The notes beneath the pieces are model-generated. The model saw only the letters and a program-made list of their open reading frames with translations, had not been told where the DNA came from and made no database searches. From NCBI GenBank assembly GCA_025463565.1, contig JAODAT010000093.1, forward strand, positions 1-62,150: 62,150 nucleotides of DNA, given 5' to 3'. Shown here in pieces: positions 52,611 to 60,011 of this stretch. Both the position numbers and the translations under genes were made by a program. The stretch comes from Microbacteriaceae bacterium. Its GTDB lineage: Bacteria > Actinomycetota > Actinomycetes > Actinomycetales > Microbacteriaceae. The first letter of the stretch is position 1; each line of letters opens with the position of its first letter.

Positions 52611-53528
52611 TCAGGCCGTATTGCCCGGGAGCCGAGCCGTAGCCATGACGGCCACTCCGGCGAGGATCAGGGCGAGCCCCACCCATCCCGCGACCGTGAG
52701 CCTTTCGCCGACTACAGCCACCGCCAGCACGGTCGCAACGACGGGCTCGACCAGGGTGATGGTGGTCGCCGCGCTGCTGCGCAATCGTGCGAGCCCGACG
52801 GCGAACAGAAGGTACGCGAGAAACATCGGCCCGATGACAAGATAGGCCGCGATTCCGGCCGCTCGAGTCGAGTGCAGCAGCGGTGCGCCAGTCAACAGAA
52901 GCACCGGAAGGAGAAGCACGGCCCCGACGCCGAACATGCCGCCCATGACCGCCCTGCCCGTCCGGCCCGTCGCCAGCGCGCGCGAGGACGCGTAGGCGTA
53001 GAGCGCGTACGCCAGCCCGGCAAGCAGCCCAAGGCCGACCCCCGGGAGAATCGCACTGTGCCGCTCCGTGTGCGCCTGCACCGCGTTAGCGTGCCCGAAG
53101 CCCGCAAGCAGCGCGATCCCGGCCACCGCGGCGAACGTGCAGGCCAGCCAGCGACGGGTCGGCCGACGACGCTCGAACGCCCACTCGAGCAGGGCGGCGA
53201 ACATCGGACCCGACCCGAGCGCCACGACGTTGCCGATCGCGACCCCTGCAAGGTTCATCGCCGTGTAAAACGCGAGCGGGTAAACGAACACTCCCAGGGC
53301 GCCGAGCGCGAGCCAGCGACGGGCGACCGGGTCACGGAGGGCCGAAATGGCTCCGGATGCCGAGAACAGAAAGAGCAGAAGGCCGCCGACACACATGGTG
53401 ACGGCGCCGATGGCGATGGGGCCGACATCCGCCGGCATGAAGCTGGCAGCCGTTCCGGTGGTGCCCCAGAGAATTGACGCAGTAACCAGGGCGGGCGCCG
53501 CGAAATCTGATCTGGGAACGCCGGTCAC
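52611..53528 (-). CDS. EamA/DMT family transporter
   Basis: This 305-residue protein has ten predicted membrane spans arranged as two EamA repeats, starting APALVTASILWGTTGTAASFMP and ending GWVGLALILAGVAVMATARL. The second repeat carries AATTITLVEPVVATVLAVAVVGERLT, typical for the family. These transporters export amino acids or other metabolites; the substrate is unknown. The GTG at 53528 has AAGGTGG 4 nt upstream, and TAAGGT 6 nt upstream would also fit a leaderless transcript. It ends 6 nt before the promoter box of the permease gene. Confidence 0.85.
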   Translation of the reverse strand: MTGVPRSDFAAPALVTASILWGTTGTAASFMPADVGPIAIGAVTMCVGGLLLFLFSASGAISALRDPVARRWLALGALGVFVYPLAFYTAMNLAGVAIGNVVALGSGPMFAALLEWAFERRRPTRRWLACTFAAVAGIALLAGFGHANAVQAHTERHSAILPGVGLGLLAGLAYALYAYASSRALATGRTGRAVMGGMFGVGAVLLLPVLLLTGAPLLHSTRAAGIAAYLVIGPMFLAYLLFAVGLARLRSSAATTITLVEPVVATVLAVAVVGERLTVAGWVGLALILAGVAVMATARLPGNTA

Positions 53529-53583
53529 GTCACCACCTTAAACGGCGGCTAACGCCCTGTCCGACAAAACACGGTCCGTTAAC

Positions 53584-53621
53584 ACACTGATGCGACCGGC
53601 CAGGGCCGGTCGCATCAGTGT
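53584..53621. terminator. Long perfect hairpin, probable terminator
   Basis: An 18-bp perfect inverted repeat with a 2-nt centre, arms 53584-53601 and 53604-53621 (starting ACACTGATGCG). It lies 42 nt beyond the stop of the minus-strand small membrane gene and upstream of the EamA gene. There is no T run, so it may be a stabiliser or a strong pause site. Confidence 0.6.
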
Positions 53622-53663
53622 CCAGTGGCTACCGTGAAGCAGCCCCAGGCGGGTCGAGACGCA

Positions 53664-53828
53664 TCAGACGCCACGACGTCCGGTGATCACCCGCGCCAGG
53701 AAGACGATGACCGCGATGATCGCGAGCACGATGCCAACCCAGAGCAGAAAGTTGAGCGCGTGGACGAATCCACCCGTGAACAACAGGACGACGGCGACGA
53801 TAGCGATGATGATCAGAAGGATGTTCAT
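53664..53828 (-). CDS. Small hydrophobic membrane protein
   Basis: A 54-residue protein with two membrane helices (ILLIIIAIVAVVLLFTGGFV and LLWVGIVLAIIAVIVFLARV) and a basic tail TGRRGV. It resembles the short lmo0937-type hydrophobic proteins, often stress-linked in other bacteria; the resemblance is loose. The start is supported by AAGGA 3-7 nt upstream of the ATG at 53828. It could be the last gene of the Ku transcript, 115 nt after the SAP-like gene. Confidence 0.65.
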   Translation of the reverse strand: MNILLIIIAIVAVVLLFTGGFVHALNFLLWVGIVLAIIAVIVFLARVITGRRGV

Positions 53829-53943
53829 GGATCCTTGCCTTTCCTCGAGCCCGGGAAGCGGGTGCCTTCCGAGCAGTTGCGATGGTAGGCCGTGTGCCAA
53901 TGGCGAGAAGGGGGTTGCCCGCCGGCCGACATCGGGGTATCGA

Positions 53944-54210
53944 TCACTGATTTCGCAGGAGGTCGACCAGCTGCGATTTCGTCTTACCTGAATACCCGCT
54001 GATGCCCAACTCTTTCGATCGTCTGCGGAGATCGGCGACCGACCAGTCGTCATACGAACCCGACTCGCCACCTTTACGGCCGACCGCGCTCTTTCCGCGT
54101 TTCGCGGCCGCGTTGGAAATGCGTGCGGCCTTTTCTTTCGATGCGCCGTCATCCCGAAGCTCCTCGTACATCTTCGGATTCTTCAGGCTGTTGTTGCGTG
54201 ATCCCGGCAT
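53944..54210 (-). CDS. Small basic protein with a SAP/Rho-N-like C-terminal motif (DUF7218)
   Basis: An 88-residue basic protein. The first part (MPGSRNNSLKNPKMYEELRDDGASKEKAARISNAAA, shown in part here as ELRDDGASKEKAARI) matches the DUF7218 pattern, and the last 35 residues (SVADLRRRSKELGISGY ... KSQLVDLLRN) match a SAP or Rho N-terminal fold that binds nucleic acid. It begins 17 nt after the Ku stop, so both are in one operon. GGAAGGACACACATC precedes the ATG. It may help in DNA end joining, but that is inference. Confidence 0.7.
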   Translation of the reverse strand: MPGSRNNSLKNPKMYEELRDDGASKEKAARISNAAAKRGKSAVGRKGGESGSYDDWSVADLRRRSKELGISGYSGKTKSQLVDLLRNQ

Positions 54211-54227
54211 GATGTGTGTCCTTCCGT

Positions 54228-55085
54228 TCAGGCGGGCTTCTTGTTCTTCTGTGCTGGCTTCTTCTGCGCTGACGTCTTCCGCGTTGAGATCTTTTGGGCG
54301 CGGTTCTGGTCGACGCTCTTCCGCAGGGCCTCCATCAGGTCGAGCACCTCGCCACCGCCCTCCTGCTCCTCCGGCTGATCGCCGAACGTCGCGGCCGTGT
54401 CGACCGCGTCGCCCTCCCTGAGCTTCGCGTCGATGAGCTTCTGCAGTTCGACCTGGTAGTCATCGCTGAACTTCGAGGGATCGAAGTCCGACTCGAAGCT
54501 CTTCACGAGCGCCTCGGACATCTCCAGCTCCTTCGCGGAGACTCTCGGAACCGGGCTGAGCGACGGGAACCTCGCCTCACGCACCTCGTCGTCCCAGAGC
54601 AGGGACTGCAGCATGAGCACGTCACCGTGCACCCGGAGCGCACCGAGACGTGTCTTCTGCCGCAGCGCGAAATGCACGATCGCGGTGCGATCCGTCTGCT
54701 GGAGGGTCTTTCGCAGAAGCGCGTATGCCTTCGGCGACTTCGAGTCCGGCTCGAGAAAGTAGCTGCGGTCGAACATGATCGGGTCGAGCTGGTCGCTCGG
54801 CACGAATTCGACCACTTCGATCTCGCGGCTCTTCTCCGCGGGAAGCGTCGACAGGTCCTCATCGGTGAGCACGACGGTGTGATCGCCGTCGTCGTAGGCC
54901 TTGTCGATGTGGTCGTAGGCGACAATTTTGTGGCAGATCTCACATCGCCGCTCGTACTTGATGCGACCACCATCCGCATCATGCACCTGGTGCAACGGGA
55001 TGTCGTGGTCCTCGGTCGCGCTGTAGACCTTCACCGGCACGTTGACGAGCCCGAAGGTGATGGCCCCGGTCCAAATGGATCTCAT
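54228..55085 (-). CDS. ku: Ku protein (non-homologous end joining)
   Basis: This 285-residue bacterial Ku starts RSIWTGAITFGLVNVPVKVYSAT. It has the zinc-like CEICHKIV, and FDRSYFLEPDSKSPKAYALLR, and ends in a Lys-rich tail (STRKTSAQKKPAQKNKK) that contacts DNA in related proteins. It forms a homodimeric ring on DNA ends and recruits LigD. The ATG at 55085 is chosen because the family begins at this point; an in-frame GTG upstream would add ten residues. It is divergent from the split ligD genes, 76 nt apart. Confidence 0.92.
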   Translation of the reverse strand: MRSIWTGAITFGLVNVPVKVYSATEDHDIPLHQVHDADGGRIKYERRCEICHKIVAYDHIDKAYDDGDHTVVLTDEDLSTLPAEKSREIEVVEFVPSDQLDPIMFDRSYFLEPDSKSPKAYALLRKTLQQTDRTAIVHFALRQKTRLGALRVHGDVLMLQSLLWDDEVREARFPSLSPVPRVSAKELEMSEALVKSFESDFDPSKFSDDYQVELQKLIDAKLREGDAVDTAATFGDQPEEQEGGGEVLDLMEALRKSVDQNRAQKISTRKTSAQKKPAQKNKKPA

Positions 55086-55148
55086 GCGTTCATGGGACAC
55101 CCGCCTCGGCCGCATTTCAACGGTCTGAACACTTTTCGCGCGCGAGCG

Positions 55149-55154
55149 TACATT
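55149..55154 (+). promoter_or_regulatory. -10 box of a probable leaderless promoter (ligD operon)
   Basis: TACATT with a 7-nt gap to the ATG at 55162. A TTG in frame overlaps the end of this box, so it is less likely to be the start. Confidence 0.5.
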
Positions 55155-55161
55155 GCACGGC

Positions 55162-56556
55162 ATGCCAGCTACGGAGGAGACGGTCACCGTCGAGAAGCGG
55201 CGCATCACGCTGAGCAACCTCGACAAGGTGCTCTACCCGGAGACCGGCACGACCAAGCGCGACGTGATCGCCTACTATGCCGAGGCCGGCGCGACGATGA
55301 TCCCGTACCTCCGCGACCGTCCCGCTACCCGGAAGCGTTGGGTGAACGGTGTCGGCACCGAGAAGGAGCCCGGCGAGATGTTCTTCCAGAAGAACCTCGA
55401 GCAGAGTGCGCCGTCCTGGGTCGCGCGGCGAACCATCGAACACAAGGATCACTCCAACGAGTATCCGCTCGTCAATGACCTGCCCACTCTCATCTGGCTG
55501 GCGCAACTGGCAACGCTCGAGCTGCATGTGCCGCAGTGGAGGTTCGGCCCTCGCGGCGCGCGGCTCAACCCGGATCGTATGGTTCTCGACCTCGATCCCG
55601 GCGAGGGTGCCGGGCTTCCCGAGTGCGTCGAGGTGGCCCGATACGTGCGCGACATTCTTCGCGGAATGGGACTCGACGCGCTGCCCGTGACAAGCGGGAG
55701 CAAAGGCATCCACCTGTACGCAGCGCTGGACGGCCGGCAGACTTCCGACCAGGTCTCCGCCGTCGCGCACGAACTGGCCAGGGCGCTCGAAGCCGACCAC
55801 GGCGACCTCGTCGTCAGCGACATGAAGAAGTCGATCAGGGGCGGAAAGGTGCTCGTCGACTGGAGCCAGAACAACGGTGCGAAGACCACGGTGGCGCCGT
55901 ACTCGCTGCGCGGCAGGCTGCGCCCCACTGTGGCGGCGCCGCGCACCTGGCGTGAGCTCGGTTCGAAAACGCTCCACCAGCTCGAGTACCCCGAGGTGCT
56001 GCGACGGGTGAAGAAGAACGGCGACCCGCTGACGACGCTCACCCCCGGCCGTCTCGATGAGGATGACCGCCTCGCGAAATACCGCAGCATGCGGTCGGCG
56101 GACCGAACGCCGGAACCGGTGCCACCGGCGCGGGCAGCGGCATCGGACGGGCACTCCTTCGTCATCCAGGAGCACCATGCGTCCCGCCTGCACTACGACT
56201 TCCGGCTGGAGCACGACGGCGTGCTGGTCAGCTGGGCTCTGCCGAAGGGCGTGCCGACCGCCTCGTCCGGCAACCACCTCGCGGTGCAGACCGAAGACCA
56301 CCCACTCGAGTACGGCGGTTTCGAGGGAACGATCCCCAAGGGCGAGTACGGTGCGGGCACCGTCTCCATCTGGGATGCCGGCAGCTACGAGCTGGAAAAA
56401 TGGCGAGATGGCGAAGAGGTGATAGTCACGCTTCACGGTCGAGCCAACGGCGGACTCGGTGGCCCGCGCAAGCTCGCCCTCATCCACACCGGCGGCGATC
56501 GCACCGCCCATGCCGAGCAGAACTGGCTCATCCACCTGATGAAGGATCGGCCGTGA
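55162..56556 (+). CDS. ligD: LigD polymerase and 3'-phosphoesterase part
   Basis: The 464-residue protein holds two of the three LigD domains. Residues 1-305 are the primase-like polymerase, with metal-binding DLDPG, TSGSKGIHLY and VDWSQNNGAKTTVAPYSLR. Residues 335-464 are the phosphoesterase, with FVIQEHHASRLHYDFRLE (catalytic His and Asp), SWALPKGVP and FEGTIPKGEYGAG. They fill and clean DNA ends during end joining. The ligase domain is a separate gene that overlaps the stop by 4 nt (GTGA). M. tuberculosis has all three in one protein in the same order. Confidence 0.9.
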   Translation: MPATEETVTVEKRRITLSNLDKVLYPETGTTKRDVIAYYAEAGATMIPYLRDRPATRKRWVNGVGTEKEPGEMFFQKNLEQSAPSWVARRTIEHKDHSNEYPLVNDLPTLIWLAQLATLELHVPQWRFGPRGARLNPDRMVLDLDPGEGAGLPECVEVARYVRDILRGMGLDALPVTSGSKGIHLYAALDGRQTSDQVSAVAHELARALEADHGDLVVSDMKKSIRGGKVLVDWSQNNGAKTTVAPYSLRGRLRPTVAAPRTWRELGSKTLHQLEYPEVLRRVKKNGDPLTTLTPGRLDEDDRLAKYRSMRSADRTPEPVPPARAAASDGHSFVIQEHHASRLHYDFRLEHDGVLVSWALPKGVPTASSGNHLAVQTEDHPLEYGGFEGTIPKGEYGAGTVSIWDAGSYELEKWRDGEEVIVTLHGRANGGLGGPRKLALIHTGGDRTAHAEQNWLIHLMKDRP

Positions 56557-57515
56557 CCACCGCACCGCGTCCCATGCTGGCGAGCCTCGGCACGGCCAAC
56601 GACATCCCTGACGAGGAGAACTGGGCGTTCGAGATGAAGTGGGACGGCATCCGGGCGATCGCGCGGACCGAGAACGGGCGAACGATCCTGTGGAGTCGTT
56701 CCGGGCGTGACGTCTCGCCCGCCTACCCGGAACTCGCAGGTCTCGCGGAAGCCCTGGGCGGGCGGGCGGCGACTCTCGACGGCGAGATCGTCGTCCTCGA
56801 TAAGCGGGGCCGTCCCGACTTCGGCTTGCTGCAGGGTCGGATGAACCTCACCCGCCCCGCGGAGATCACCCGTGCGGCCGCTAGCATCCCGGTGAATCTC
56901 ATGCTGTTCGACCTGCTCGAACTCGACGGCCGGTCACTCCTGCGTGAACCGTACGACGACCGCAGATCCATGCTCGAGACGCTCTGCGCGGGAATCGTCG
57001 CGCCATTCAGCCTCCCTGCCGCCTTCGAAGGAGATCTCGCCGCGGCGATCGAGACGAGTCGGACTCTCGGGCTCGAAGGGGTCGTTGCGAAGCGGCGGGA
57101 CAGCCGCTATGACGAGGGCGGACGTTCGCGGGCGTGGACGAAGATCAAGCATCACCGGGCCCAGGAGGTTGTCGTGGGCGGATGGCGCCCCGGCAACGGA
57201 AGGCGTGCGAACGGTGTCGGGTCGCTGCTGCTCGGCGTGCCGGACGCCGACGGCTTCCGCTACGTCGGGCGGGTCGGCACCGGGTTCACCGATCGGACAC
57301 TCGAGCAGATCGCGGCGACGCTCGCGAATCGGCCGCGAAAGACCTCGGGCCTACACGACGTGCCGTCGGCCGACGCGCGAGACGCGCACTGGGTGACGCC
57401 CGACCTCGTCGGCGAGGTGGAATTCGCCGAATGGACCGGCGACGGAAGACTACGTCAACCGGTGTGGCGGGGCTGGCGGCCCGACAAGTCGACTGCCGAC
57501 ATTCATTTCGAATAG
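56553..57515 (+). CDS. ligD: ATP-dependent DNA ligase, LigD ligase part
   Basis: A 320-residue ATP-dependent ligase. The AMP-accepting lysine is Lys29 in FEMKWDGIRAI; the other nucleotidyltransferase motifs are ATLDGEIVV, FDLLELDGR, EGVVAKR and WTKIKH. The OB-fold domain follows with VVGGWRPGNGRR and YVGRVGTGFT. It seals DNA ends in the Ku/LigD pathway. The GTG start overlaps the stop of the polymerase-phosphoesterase gene, so they are made together. The frame remains intact on both sides, so this is a genuine split rather than a sequencing frameshift. Confidence 0.9.
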   Translation: MTTAPRPMLASLGTANDIPDEENWAFEMKWDGIRAIARTENGRTILWSRSGRDVSPAYPELAGLAEALGGRAATLDGEIVVLDKRGRPDFGLLQGRMNLTRPAEITRAAASIPVNLMLFDLLELDGRSLLREPYDDRRSMLETLCAGIVAPFSLPAAFEGDLAAAIETSRTLGLEGVVAKRRDSRYDEGGRSRAWTKIKHHRAQEVVVGGWRPGNGRRANGVGSLLLGVPDADGFRYVGRVGTGFTDRTLEQIAATLANRPRKTSGLHDVPSADARDAHWVTPDLVGEVEFAEWTGDGRLRQPVWRGWRPDKSTADIHFE

Positions 57516-57529
57516 GTACTGGACTGCGC

Positions 57530-58495
57530 CTACGCGAGATATGAGTGCAGTTCGTCGCTGCGAAGCCGCTTGAGGCTGCGGGTCTCGAGCTGGCGCACCC
57601 GCTCACGCGTGATGCCGTACAGCTCCCCGACCTCGTCGAGAGTCATCGCCTGGCGCCCGTCGAGACCGAAGCGCAGACGCAGCACCGTGGCGTCACGCTG
57701 CGGGAGCGTGTCGAGTCGGCGGGTGATGTCCTCGTGACGGAAATCCATCTCGATCGCTTCAAAAGGCTCCGAGCTGTTGGTGTCCTCGATGAGGTCGCCG
57801 AGTTCTGCCGAGCCGTCCTCGCCGACCGGAAGCCCGAGCGAGACGGTGTCGTGTTCGGTGCGCTGCAGCTTCAGCACCTCTTCGGTGCTGATCTGGGCGG
57901 CATCGGCGAGTTCGATCAGGGTGGGAACCCTGCCCAGCTCTCCACCGAGGTCCCGGCGGATGCGATCGAGCTTTTCGATCTTCTCGACCGTGTGTACCGG
58001 GATGCGGATGAGCCGGCTCGCATCGGCGATGCCGCGAAGAATCGACTGGCGGATCCACCAGGTGGCGTACGTAGAGAACTTGTTGCCGATCATGTAGTCG
58101 AACTTCTCGACCGCACGCACGAGGCCCAGGTTGCCCTCCTGGATGACATCCATGATGGGCAAGCCACGACCGGCGTACCGCTTGGCGATACTTACCACCA
58201 GGCGAAGATTTGAGTGCACGAAGTTCTCGTACGCTGATGCACCGTCGCGCTGCAGGAAGAGAAGCTCGCGCTTCTCCTTGCCGCTGAGCCCGGTGCTGGA
58301 TTCGAGACGCTCGCCGGCGAGAACTCCGATTTCGATGCGACGCGCGAGTTCGACCTCCTCTTCCGCGGTGAGGAGCCGAGCCCTGCCGATGCGCTGCAGG
58401 TAGTCGCGAAGTGGATCGATCGACACCTCGCTGGATCGGCGGGCGGGTGACGGAGTAGAGAATCGGTCGGTGGTTTCAGATGCTGCACTAGTCAT
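57530..58495 (-). CDS. Group 2 sigma-70 factor (SigB/HrdD-like)
   Basis: A 321-residue sigma factor close to SigA but without its long N-terminal extension. Region 1.2 is DPLRDYLQRIG, region 2 reads [21 protein letters not shown], region 3 RIPVHTVEKIEKL, and region 4 ends YGITRERVRQLETRS. It likely recognises -10/-35 elements similar to SigA and serves stationary phase or stress, as other actinobacterial group 2 factors do. No clear Shine-Dalgarno sequence precedes the ATG. It is convergent with the ligase gene, 14 nt apart. The 125-nt space upstream has no other gene. Confidence 0.9.
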   Translation of the reverse strand: MTSAASETTDRFSTPSPARRSSEVSIDPLRDYLQRIGRARLLTAEEEVELARRIEIGVLAGERLESSTGLSGKEKRELLFLQRDGASAYENFVHSNLRLVVSIAKRYAGRGLPIMDVIQEGNLGLVRAVEKFDYMIGNKFSTYATWWIRQSILRGIADASRLIRIPVHTVEKIEKLDRIRRDLGGELGRVPTLIELADAAQISTEEVLKLQRTEHDTVSLGLPVGEDGSAELGDLIEDTNSSEPFEAIEMDFRHEDITRRLDTLPQRDATVLRLRFGLDGRQAMTLDEVGELYGITRERVRQLETRSLKRLRSDELHSYLA

Positions 58496-58620
58496 TTTTG
58501 TTGGCCCCCAAACTGGTTACGACCGAGCCTAGGGTGGGCCGCGAAATGCCCGCAAAGGGTTGACAACGACAGTCGAGTGACCTAAACGCTTGCCCTCGCT
58601 AAATAACCCTCGCCGAGAAA

Positions 58621-59082
58621 TCAGGCGGGCTTGCGAAACGCGACCAACCGCGCCACCAGCACCTGCCGGATCTCGCCGTCGGCAGTTTTTGTCTCGGAGC
58701 GTAACGTCACCGTGCCCCGGTCGGGTCGGCTCCGCGATGGGGTGATTTCGGCCACGGTCGATTCGACATGGAGCACATCGCCCGCTCGTGTCGCCGACGG
58801 CCAGCTGATGTCTCCCCCGGCGCCGACGACCCCGCCGCTGAAGGCGAAACCGCTGGTCACAAGCAACCTCATCGTCATTGCGGCGGTGTGCCAGCCGCTC
58901 GCCGCGAGACCGCCGAAGAAGGTGTCGACGGCGCCCTCCTCATCGGTGTGGAACACCTGGGGGTCGTACCGTGTCGCGAACTCGATGATCTCCTGCTTCG
59001 TGACCACGTACTCATCGGTCGTCACGGTGTCTCCGACGGAGATGTTGTCAAGAAAAAGCGCGGGGCGCGGATCTGAGGCCAT
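58621..59082 (-). CDS. MaoC-like dehydratase
   Basis: This 153-residue hot-dog fold protein has the hydratase-2 motif: YDPQVFHTDEEGA with catalytic Asp and His, and then FFGGLAASGWHTAAM. It should hydrate or dehydrate an acyl-CoA (2-enoyl-CoA type) or a related substrate. The protein is soluble and of typical length. No partner gene of fatty acid metabolism is adjacent. It ends the minus-strand pair with the nuclease-like gene, 3 nt away. Confidence 0.85.
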   Translation of the reverse strand: MASDPRPALFLDNISVGDTVTTDEYVVTKQEIIEFATRYDPQVFHTDEEGAVDTFFGGLAASGWHTAAMTMRLLVTSGFAFSGGVVGAGGDISWPSATRAGDVLHVESTVAEITPSRSRPDRGTVTLRSETKTADGEIRQVLVARLVAFRKPA

Positions 59083-59085
59083 AGT

Positions 59086-59931
59086 TCATTCTGTTCCTCT
59101 GTTCACCGAGTTGCGGACGGTATAGCTGCGAACGATCAGCTCACCTCTGATGTCACCCAACCGTTCGAGCACGCGGTCCACCAGCGCGATGGTCACTCCG
59201 GACGCCACCAGGTCGTACGGTCCGATCGGCTGCAACTTGCCGCAGCGGATGCGCACCACCTCCCAGCCGACCGCGCGCAGGAGCCGGTCTTTGCGGCGGT
59301 CGCTGTCTTCGCGTCGCCCGACGTGTTCGACGCCGATCTTGCCGATGGTGTCGTACTCGATGGCGACTCGCAGCTCGTCGATCACGAAATCCGGCCACAC
59401 CTCGAAGCGGTCGAAGAAGGCGGAACGCACCCGCACTGCGTTGACCGTGAGGTCCACCGCCAGCCGATCGCCCAACAGCTGGCGCAGCCGAGCCTCCGAC
59501 GCAGATGACGGCCGTGGCGCATTCGCGCTCCAGAACGACTCACCCGCACGCTCACTCGGCACGTCTCCACGTCGTCTCCCGTTCGCACGTCGAGTCCGAC
59601 TCCCGCTGGCCCGCGACGATCGGCCGGTTGCGAGCACGGAGCATTCCGGGCACCAGGTGGAGCGGCGACGCTGGCCTCCGCCCGGGCGATCCCTCTGCTC
59701 GGATGGCGTGGCGACGAAGATATGGCCGGCGTCGCACTGCCACTGCAGGTAGACATCGGCCGCCGGCGGTACCTGAGTGAGAGTCACGCCGGCGTTGAGA
59801 TCGGGATGGTATTGCCGCACCAGCACCGGGTACCGCTCCCAGTCCGCGCGAAAGGTGCCCACCGCGTATGGCACCTCGGCGCCCTTCGACCAGCGGCGGC
59901 GTCCCCACCAGGCTTCGACGCTTTCCGGCAT
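59086..59931 (-). CDS. Zinc-ribbon protein with a DUF559/Vsr-like nuclease domain
   Basis: The 281-residue protein has an N-terminal WWGRRRWSKGAEVPYAVGTF stretch of unknown role, a treble-clef or ribbon with QCDAGHIF and WCPECSVLA, and a C-terminal PD-(D/E)xK-like part. In the last part WPDFVIDELRVAIEYDTIGK supplies the Asp and Glu, and RKDRLLRAVGWEVVRIRCG matches the DUF559/Vsr pattern. It could be a nuclease acting on single-strand or repair substrates. GGAGG 9 nt upstream of the ATG supports the start. The stop is 3 nt before the MaoC start, so co-translation is likely. Confidence 0.7.
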   Translation of the reverse strand: MPESVEAWWGRRRWSKGAEVPYAVGTFRADWERYPVLVRQYHPDLNAGVTLTQVPPAADVYLQWQCDAGHIFVATPSEQRDRPGGGQRRRSTWCPECSVLATGRSSRASGSRTRRANGRRRGDVPSERAGESFWSANAPRPSSASEARLRQLLGDRLAVDLTVNAVRVRSAFFDRFEVWPDFVIDELRVAIEYDTIGKIGVEHVGRREDSDRRKDRLLRAVGWEVVRIRCGKLQPIGPYDLVASGVTIALVDRVLERLGDIRGELIVRSYTVRNSVNRGTE

Positions 59932-60011
59932 GCCCGCATCCTCCCGAAGGGACGGTACGGCCGGCCACCGTCATCGGGCGCCATCATCCGGCCGGGGTGA
60001 GATAGTGACGT

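Noticed and set aside
58560-58588. Promoter on the plus strand (TTGACA, 17 nt, TAAACG)
   Set aside because: The -35 is perfect, but the -10 is poor and no plus-strand gene follows before the convergent MaoC gene.
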